This document shows positions 1 to 9,500 of a stretch of DNA of 37,386 nt, piece after piece; position 1 is the stretch's first letter, and each line of letters begins with the position of its first letter. Under the pieces are notes generated by a model, which was not told the origin of the DNA, did not search any database, and saw only the letters and a program-made list of their open reading frames with translations. Location of the stretch: positions 6,921,485 to 6,958,870 of the forward strand of contig NC_049997.1 of the NCBI RefSeq assembly GCF_000003815.2, given 5' to 3'. The translations under genes and the position numbers were made by a program. The DNA comes from Branchiostoma floridae. Lineage: Eukaryota > Chordata > Leptocardii > Amphioxiformes > Branchiostomatidae.

Positions 1-542
1 GCCTTTGGCTGTGGTCTCGCACCGGAGTTTCTTTTACGATTTTTTATATCCGGCACACAGCGCACCAAGGGATACAATCCGGCCACAAAAGTACGCCGGA
101 AAATCCAATTATACCAGTGAACAAAGGTTTCCAGCCAACTTCCCATAGATTTTAGATATAAACTTCTAGTTTAATAATGATGCACATTTTACTGGAACAC
201 AACATGAAATTTTGAGGTAGTCCTTCCAAATGCGCCCCGGCCAGCTTTTTTTAAAAGCTTTCTTGTTCCCTTAGACAGTATTCAGGTAGTCAAGGTACAG
301 TACATAAATCTTGACTACCCGAATACATTAAAAAAATTCTTGACACAAACCCATATCAACATTCACATTTTACAGCACAGTTCTGAACATGATGTTTTTT
401 GCTGTGTGTATTTTCCAGGCAGGAATGGAAGAAAAGATATTGGGTAATGGCCTCTGATTCAGGTTGCCACCTAGGCAACAAGGCTGAAAAAAAGTATTTC
501 GAGCTCTGCAATCTCAAATTTTTTGCTGTGTGTATTTTCCAG
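1..542. other. 5' flank or first intron upstream of CCT2, no recognisable gene
   Basis: I see no supported coding exon here. The stretch holds an imperfect 17-bp inverted repeat (278-294 with 310-326, one mismatch, 15-nt loop) and the first copy of a duplicated splice-acceptor segment at about 394-428. A pyrimidine-rich tract ending in AG at 541-542 suggests that this is the end of an intron whose first exon, probably mostly 5' UTR, lies upstream or is unrecognised. The promoter of CCT2 cannot be placed from this sequence. Confidence 0.5.
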
Positions 543-553
543 GCGGGAATGGC
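394..553 (+). repeat. Direct duplication of the splice-acceptor/start-codon segment of CCT2 coding exon 1
   Basis: Positions 394-428 and 519-553 are nearly identical over about 35 bp. Both contain the pyrimidine tract, the acceptor AG (417-418 and 541-542) and the following GC(A/G)GGAATGG. The second copy leads into the CCT2 start codon at 549. The first copy is followed by sequence that stays open in the CCT2 frame, with an in-frame ATG at 447, so use of the first acceptor could give an N-terminal extension of 34 residues. Confidence 0.85.
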
Positions 554-3500
554 GCTGAACCCCATCCAGATCCTCAAGCAGCAGGCGGAGGAGGAACGCG
601 GCGAGACCGCTCGTCTGTCGTCCTTTGTTGGTGCCATCGCTATCGGCGACCTCATCAAGAGTACACTGGGACCAAAAGGCATGGTACGGCGCAACGGATG
701 AATTTTTTCAAACTCAAAGGGGACAGCAAAGGATTGATGTATTCAAATATTTGTACTTTCTGAAAACTTGTTCTCCGAGCACAGGTCAAGTTACAAAGCC
801 GTAATAGTAGTCGGGATTTTTACCTGAGAGAAGTGAGTCGTTAAAAATCAGGTTAACAGAATATTCTGAAACGTTTTCATCCAACATGAGAGAAAATCAT
901 TTATAACATAAACCTGTCCTTGAAGCTAGCCTTATATTTCCTAGAAGTTCCTGCTCAGTTCAAATGGTGAGAACAAGAAAATGTTTCAGACCCAATAATG
1001 TTCCTTTTTGTCATGTTTCAGGACAAGATCCTGCAGTCCTCCAACCCTGCCCACGAGAACATTCAGGTGACCAATGATGGAGCTACGATCCTGAAATCCA
1101 TCGGAGTGGACAACCCTGCAGCCAAGGTGCTCGTAGGTAAGTCCTGGCAACAGCCTTTATGTCTCAGGTAGTACAGTAGAAGCCAGTTAATTGCACAACA
1201 GATAACTGCATACTGCTGTTAATTGCATGGAATCACAAAGTCCCAAACGGGTGCTGTCCAGCTAGATAACATCGCACCATCAGTATAATTGCACAAAATG
1301 CATAAGCAAATGGGGAGTGCAATTAAACCGTCTCTACTGTTTGATGCTTTGCCGTGGCATTCAATGGCCAGTCTGGCGGACAAGAGATTGAAAGGCTATG
1401 GGTCTGATTCCCAGTATGCGTAGTTAAATGTTATGTCCTCGCGAAATGCAGGACTTTTCTCACTACCCAGATGTAAAAATGGGTTTGGGAGGTAGAATGA
1501 CTCTAAAATGTGGTGGAAAGAGAGGGATGGGCTCTGCCTCCCAATAAATTACCCTAGACACAATAGGTAACAACGACTATTCCTATGGCCCCGAAAAGGC
1601 TACAGGACATAGTATATGTACCAGAGGTTATAGAGTAAGTTTAGAGCCCTGGACCCTGAGAGTTTGTGTTATACAGGCTACCTTCCCGCACACCCGTGCC
1701 TTACTGTAATCACTCCTACAGGGTTGGGTTCAGCCCAGCCTGGTAGTGTGAACATGTCAGTGTAGGTGGTGCAAAGGAAGGAGAGAAACTGTCCACTGGC
1801 TCCAGACATGGGAACGAGGACCTCTTTCTTAATGTCCACTGACTGTACCTATCTGGAGATGGCACAGGTTTTATCTAACTCAAGGTTTTATCTAACTTAA
1901 GTGGCATTGTGTGCCGTAATCATCAAGAAGGCTTGGCCCAAAACCAAGAGGTTCTGGGTTCTAATCTCAAGCCACACCCTGATGTTGTACCCTTGTGAAA
2001 GAAACTTTACACCAGTGTTTCCGCCAGACCTCAGCTGGGAGGCCGTCCACCTTGGGGCGCGAAAACCGCGAAAATTAAATTTAATTGCAAAACCGCGAAC
2101 ATTAAATTTAATTGTAAAACCGCGAAAATTAAATTTAATTGTAAAATCGCGAAAATTAAAGTTAATGGTTAACTGTCGCAAGAAAAAACAAAACAACTAA
2201 CGTCCGATTAAGTTCAGTGCCGAAGTGTTATGATCTGTGCCGCGTACCGGTATGCCGCACCGAACGGGTACTACGACTTTTAAAAAGTTCTAGAAACGGT
2301 TCTTGGCCTTTCAAAAAAGAAATAGCATTTGTATATATTCTCTTTTATGTTGTGGTATACTTATAAATCATCTAAAACCTTCCATAGATCGAGAAATTTG
2401 CGTTCAGAAATGACGAAAAACATCGTCTATCGGCGACAGTGAGCGTAATGGCGGCCGAAATCCCGCAATCTCACGTGGTGACTTCTCGCGAGATCTGGGA
2501 AAGCTAGCGACGTCACGGGAAACTAGCGCTGTGATTGGCTAGGATACACAACAGCTACCGACCGCCATTTTTGATGCAACAACAACAACAACATTTATCC
2601 CGAAAATTTCTGCCGTTTTCGGAGATTTTTCGGGCTCAAAACTCATATAAAAAGGAACCAAAGTTATACTTGATGTTTTTTACGTCCATCATCTCTTATG
2701 TGAACACTTTATTTTTCCGCTGTGTTGCCGATAGCGAACTTGAACGAGGTCGATTTCCCGTGCCGAGCACCCGGGCCGGTGGGCACATGTATCTGATTGT
2801 GTTTTGTTTTGTTTACGACGATTGACGATGAAAACAGAGACTAAAGTTGTTAATCTAGACAAAGTTTAATAGTGTGTTGTCTTATTTCTCCCAATAACAA
2901 AGTTTAGTTTGTAGTGTTATACTTATAGCGAGATCGACCTACCGCCAAGTTTGCGAATTATGTGACAGGGCAAATTCGTGTAACTGAGGCCTTGAAAAAC
3001 GGGTTTTGATTATCGTATGCGAAAGGCCGCCGACACACATTGTCAACAACCATAACAATAGCAAAACAAACAGTGAGCGGCTTTCTGACTGTGGACGGCG
3101 TCCCAAGCCTCTAGCTTCAATACAAAACACAAAACTGCGGTTTACATTTATCAACTTTGTACAGATTTCTCGGCAAAATGTGGGTCGCAATTTTTTTATG
3201 AGGACGGCCTCTGGTTGCGTTCAAGCCGTCCAAAACGAAATGAGACTGTCATTGGACGGGTGGACGCCCCTCTGGCGGAAACACTGCTTTACACAAATTT
3301 TCTTCCTTCACTCAGGTGTAAATACAAAGTACCTAGCTTTGGCTAGTGTTGTCCCTCATAGTCATATATGATGTTAAATGTAGGTCTCGTACTGTAATTC
3401 CTGATTTTTTCAATGTACTGTTATGTTCACGGTTTTCACGGTGACGACTGTAACGTGAACTTATCATTACTGATAACAAATAATTCACACTTTTTTTTTA

Positions 3501-6500
3501 TGTCCACTTGCCGCGACAGTGAACATTTAGTTCCGAGAACAAGTTAAATTTTCTCTGACCGTGAAAGTTTGGTACTGAAAAGACAAGGTGAATTACAGCT
3601 ATTTGAAAATAGCTACACTTCAAGCATTTAAAAGAACCCCACGTTTTTTTGAAAGAGCAGGTGTTCATCCCTGTGAGAGTGGTTCAAGTCTTACACTAAA
3701 TGTACTTTGCTTACCTTGCTTGCTTATTGTCCTGATGAGCTTTGGCATCTACCTGGTGTGGTATTTGCGTAAAGAGCCGCCGACAGATTTCTAAGACAGC
3801 TATATCTGGTAATTTCCTCTTATATCCTTAACACCTGAAATCTTTTGTTCTCTCCAGAAATTTCCAAGGTCCAAGACGATGAGGTTGGGGACGGGACCAC
3901 GTCCGTTACTGTGCTTGCCTGTGAGTTACTGAAGGAAGCGGAGAAGCTTGTTGCTCAGAAGATCCATCCACAGACCATCGTCGCTGGATATCGCCGAGCT
4001 ACGGACGTCGCTAGGGCTGCGCTACAAGATGCTTCAATAGACCACGGGTGAGTCTGAGAAGTGATCTTCTACTGTGACCCGGTTGGGCTGGCACACTGGT
4101 TCTTCTATCGCGGGACAGACATTTGCTTGTTCTGAAATTCAGGACACTGTCATGCAACTGGTGAAAATGTATATTTGTCAGTGTTAAATGACAGATTTAT
4201 ATAAAAAAAATTAAAATCGATGCAAATCTACTATACCCATGCCAAAGACATGCATAGATTTTAAGTGTCATACTCATAGTGTCTTGATATGACTACATTC
4301 TTAGACCAGTACATTTGTAGCACTTTAAAAAGAGGGACTGTATTACAACAGATAAAAACATTTAACAAACACTGTATCTAAACACCATTCAGTCCATATT
4401 CCCGTAGCCATAGGCTTTATAATAGGCAAGTATTATGTGTTGATTATTTTGTTATTGTTGCCATACATTGTACTATGTACAACTGTCAGTCAATAACTTA
4501 AAAGTTCATTTAATAATTCTGTTCATTTGTAGGAATGAACCAGAGAAGTTCCGTGAGGACTTGATGAACATCGCCCGCACGACCCTCGGGTCTAAGATCC
4601 TGACTCAGTACAAGGAACACTTCTCTAAGCTGTCTGTGGATGCTGTGCTTAGACTTAAGGTAGGACAGATCTTAGTACAAGGAGCACTTCTCTAAGCTGT
4701 CTGTGGATGCTTTACTTAGACTTAAGGTAGGTCAGATCTTAGTACAAGGAACACTTCTCTAAGCTGTCTGTGGATGCTTTACTTAGACTTAAGGTAGGTC
4801 AGATCTTAGTACAAGGAACACTTCTCTAAGCTATCTGTGGACGCTGTACTTAGACTTAAGGTAGGTCAGATCTTAGTACAAGGAACACTTCTCTAAGCTG
4901 TCTGTGGATGCTGTACTTAGACTTAAGGTAGGTCAGATCTTAGTACAAGGAGCACTTCTCTAAGCTGTCTGTGGATGCTTTACTTAGACTTAAGGTAGGT
5001 CAGATCTTAGTACAAGGAGCACTTCTCTAAGCTGTCTGTGGATGCTGTACTTAGAGTTAAGGTAGGACAGATCTTAGTACAAGGAACACTTCTCTAAGCT
5101 ATCTGTGGATGCAGTACTTAGAGTTAAGGTAGGACAGATCTTAGTACAAGGAACACTTCTCTAAGCTATCTGTGGATGCAGTACTTAGACTTAAGGTAGG
5201 ACAGATCTTTGTACAAGGAACACTTCTCTAAGCTGTCTGTGGATGCTGTACTTAGAGTTAAGGTAGGACAGATCTTAGTACAAGGAACACTTCTCTAAGC
5301 TATCTGTGGATGCTGTACTTAGAGTTAAGGTAGGACAGATCTTAGTACAAGGAACACTTCTCTAAGCTATCTGTGGATGCAGTACTTAGAGTTAAGGTAG
5401 GACAGATCTTAGTACAAGGAACACTTCTCTAAGCTATCTGTGGATGCAGTACTTAGAGTTAAGGTAGGACAGATCTTAGTACAAGGAACACTTCTCTAAG
5501 CTGTCTGTGGACGCTGTACTTAGACTTAAGGTAGGCCACATCTTCAAACTCTTGTGTCCTACACCTAGTATTTATTTTAGCATGATGTGAATAGCTTAAG
5601 GATAAAAAAAGATGTACTTATAAAAGAGTTCTTAAGGGCTTGTAAAACTGAGTGCACATGTACATTTCTGTACCTAAAATTGGAGCTATGCACTTAACTT
5701 TGAATGTGGGTGCTGCAAGATACTAAGGTTTCATGCGTGGGGTTACAAATTTGCGGATACATTTATCCTTCATTTGAAAGGACAAGACTTAGCATTTTTT
5801 TTTCAAATAGGAAGCAGGCTGAATAAAAATTCTAATTGGAAACTGTATGATGCCACTGCACTACCAAATAAAGTTTAGGGTCAGCAGGTTTTTCTAAGGT
5901 AGGTCAGGAAACAAACATTTTCCTAGGCCTTACAGGTGTACATGTATCTTTGATGACATTTTGCTCTGTCTGTTGTACAGGGTTCCACATCTCTTGATGC
6001 CATTAAGATCATTAAGATTCCTGGTGGTGGACTGGTCGACTCCTACCTTGATGAAGGTAAGTTAAAATGTTTTTTTACCTCCATGAAAAATGTAGGTATT
6101 GTCTTTTTGTAATCTCCAGGCAGATTTACCTGTAGCATAAGATAGTATCAAAGCTGGCCAAGAAGTATAGCCGGCCAGTGGCCAGCTGACTCCTTTTGGC
6201 CGGGTATCCTCCTTGGCCAGCTTTGATACTATCTTATGCCACCGGCAAATCTGCCTGGAAATTATTGTTTCTGGTGTCTGTGTCACTGTGTGTCTGTCTG
6301 TGTTTCTGGACAGCATAACTTAAGAACCTCTGGATGGATTGTAATGATATTTGGTATGTGGATAGGGGTTGGGAAGACGAAGGTCAAGTTTGATTTTGCC
6401 AACACCAAACCATTCCTTCCTGCATACCCGTGCCTTACTGTAATCACTCCTACAGGGTTGGGTTCAGCCCAGCCTGGTAGTGTGAACATGCCAGTGTAGG

Positions 6501-9500
6501 TGGTGCAAAGGAAGGAGAGAAACTGTCCACTCGCTCCAGACATGGGAACGAGGACCTCTTTCTTAATGTGCACTGACTGTACCTGTCTGGAGATGGCACA
6601 GATTCTATACAAGTACAACTGTTGACCTGGTGGGGTATTTGCTTAAAGAAGTGACGATTAATTTTTTTTTTTATAAATCAGTCTTTTTATTGTTTATAAA
6701 CAACATAATTTTACAGAAAGAAAATCATGGCAAACATACAGAAAATAAAGGCACATGTGTAACAACAAAACTGAAACTTAAAATCCAAGAACAAAAGAGT
6801 ATTATCATAAAATGCCGTGAGTACCCCTATCATTGTACAGGAAAATAACGGAAATTAACTAGATAGAACAATATGTAGTTTACCCCACTTCCCAATGTGT
6901 TTCTGAATCTTATTTTGTCGTTGAGCAATAATGAATTCTAATTCTTGAAAATAGGAAACAAATGAAATAAAACCAGATAAATCAACATGTTTTTTTCCGA
7001 TACCTAAATATATAACATTCACCTAAGAGAATAATGAGATTTGACAGAATTGGGCATCGGTGACCTTTAATGTCTAAAAGTCCAGGAGTTAGACAAGTCC
7101 ATTGGCTTGATTGCCTGGGGCAAGGGAAAATGCTGATCGGGCAAGAGCATTTAAGCCTTGTACTTTCCCAATCCAGCCAGATCGATTGGGTAGATATTGG
7201 TATACAAGCCGGAACAGGCTTTTAGCTAGGAATTTATTGTATGAAGTGCAATTTTCTTGGCAAGTTGCGGCAAGTGATACAAGCGCAAGTATTGTAGTAG
7301 GGTACATGGGCATGCCTGGCTGAAAGTCTGAGCCTGAAAAGATGGCATTCTCTGCAAAAGTGAATGAATTTACAAGTCCTTTTGCCATTTTCTCCCTTCA
7401 GGGTTCCTGTTGCAGAAGAAGCCAGGCGTGAACCAGCCCAAGCGGGTGGAGAATGCCCGAATCCTCATTGGTAACACATCCATGGATGCTGACAAGATCA
7501 AGGTATACGTCATGTGTAATCTTTTAGTAGATAATTGTTTTATCAATGTTTAAAACAGTATCACTTTTGTGTTGTATGTCTGTTTAGGTAGGTAGATAGC
7601 CGCAATCAGTCTTTCTTCAAATCTCCCTACTATTCCCATAGTTTTCTAGAAAAGTCTCAGTAAGAAAAGAAAAAAAAAGATCTTCCTAGTCTATGTAAGG
7701 CACACTCTGCTGTCCAGAGCTGTAACTGGCCTTTCCCCGCAGAGGGTGGCCGGCGGATGTTGGCCAGCCTGCTATAAGTGCGATTTAATCAGGCTATGAT
7801 CTTCGGTATTGCTTGTTTGTTTGTTTATTTTATTTTGTATCATCTGTTTGTAGGTGTTTGGGTCGCGAGTGCGTGTGGACTCGGTCGCTAAGGTTGCAGA
7901 GCTGGAGCTGGCAGAGAAGGAGAAGATGAAGGAGAAAGTTGGGAGGATCCTCAAGCACAACATCAATGTCTTCATCAACAGGTCAGTTAGGAAAAGAGCT
8001 GGGTTTTTTTTTTCAAAACTATGATGCCTTTTTCTCACAGTCTTGCTATATTTTATATCTTTGGATAAACTTTAGAATTGCATAGATCTATATGTCAGGG
8101 TATGTAAAGATTGCCATCTGCAGAATTACTGATTTTACTGGTAGAGAATCTGATTGGAGTCAGTAAGTTCAAAGATATTCCAGATCCCTTAAAAGTCAGA
8201 GGTTTTCAACTTCAAATCATGTCACTTTTCATCAATCGATTCAATGGATTGACTTGAAATTTTGGATAAATTTCGCAAGACCACTCTAACACATTCCCAA
8301 CATCCTGATTGACCAGTAGGGTTGCCGATTCTCCTAGATAGCAATATCTAGAAAAAGAATTCTTCTAATTCTCTGTGAAAGAATTCACCCATGTTCTATG
8401 ATTTACCAACCTGATGAAACTATTTTCATTCAGACCTCCTAATGTTTGCTCATGTGTAAATGGATATAGAGCACTGCATATGATGGTAACTCCAATAGAT
8501 CCTTCTGACCTCCAACTTGTACCTTGGAGGAGACGAGGACACTAGTTTTGCTGATGCAGTATCTCTGTTATTCACATGAACCAGTTTTCAACATCTAAAT
8601 TCACAATGATTGATAGAGCAGTAGAAATTCACAAAAAAATCCTTGTTTTCCAGGCAACTGATCTATAACTACCCCGAGCAGCTGTTTGCAGACGCCGGAG
8701 TCATGGCCATCGAACATGCAGACTTCGAGGGGGTGGAGAGACTGGCACTAGTCACAGGTTTGGAACTTAGAGCCACTTGCTCACTTACATTTTTTTTCAC
8801 ATGCGTAGAACATTCTTTATTAGCAATGTTCGCATTGTTTGGTACAATGTATGGCAACAATCTAGTTTTCATTGTTTTACTTCTTACTGCTCGAGGTTGA
8901 AATCTATTCTCAATCTGTTAAGTTATTATGATGTGTATATAAGAAAGTATGCAAATTACTACTTTTACTTACATTCAGTGCTAGGCATAATCCTAACTTT
9001 CATAGGCTACGCAGGCCGGGGTGATCTTGTAGTAAATTGTGTCAAAGTTGACTGGATACTCACAGTCACACATACGGTTTACTATCAATTGTTCACCTTT
9101 TTGCGTGGGTTAGACATGCTTGCATCAAGTTGCATGTGTAGGTTGTAACTTGCAATACGTAGAGTCTGAAGTCTCAATTTTGTGGGCTCCTGTGCTCAAA
9201 TTATGTTCGCTAGAAGACTGCTTTGATTTAGAAGAAGTATGATAATACTTTATCTTGAATACAAGCCTGTTCCATCCTGTACAGGAGGAGAGATCGTGTC
9301 CACATTCGACAATCCTGAGCTGGTGAAGCTGGGCCGCTGTGACCTCATCGAGGAGGTCATGATTGGGGAGGAGAAACTACTTCACTTCTCAGGTGAGTTC
9401 TCATTGGTTAGTCAAATTCTTAGGCGAGTTTTTATTGGTCACACTCTTATTATGTAAAAATTCATTCACCTCTCATTGGTCAGCTCGAATTCAATATGTT

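Larger units (their letters stand above)
2013..3296. mobile_element. Nonautonomous hAT-type DNA transposon with perfect 8-bp target duplication
   Basis: Both ends carry the inverted repeat CAGTGTTTCCGCCAGA (16 bp exact, with further weaker subterminal match). The flanks are a perfect 8-bp direct duplication CTTTACAC (2005-2012 and 3297-3304). The CAGTG termini and an 8-bp duplication with T at position 2 and A at position 7 fit hAT elements. The 1,284-bp interior has no transposase-like frame. It holds short AT-rich tandem units near 2060-2165 and a CpG-rich promoter-like block near 2440-2590. Confidence 0.92.
1898..3371 (+). mobile_element. SINE copy split by a hAT insertion (1898-2012 and 3305-3371)
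   Basis: The 5' part has a box-B-like GGTTCTGGGTTCTAATCTC at about 1950-1968 and runs to AAAGAAACTTTACAC. The 3' part resumes after the hAT element with AAATTTTCTTCCTTCACTCA, then GGTGTAAAT and GTACC. When joined across the insert, the order matches the intact SINE copies elsewhere in this window, which shows that the SINE was there first. Confidence 0.75.

Noticed and set aside
1897-2200. Open frames on both strands at 1897-2200 with repeating [10 protein letters not shown]
   Set aside because: They run from SINE sequence into the short tandem repeat inside the hAT element.
2535-3371. Open frames within the hAT element (for example one with [11 protein letters not shown])
   Set aside because: No similarity to hAT transposase or other known domains was recognised, and the frames are short.
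5012-5540. Alternative exons within the CCT2 minisatellite
   Set aside because: Each copy has a donor but no convincing acceptor, and the 67-bp unit shifts frame and brings stops.
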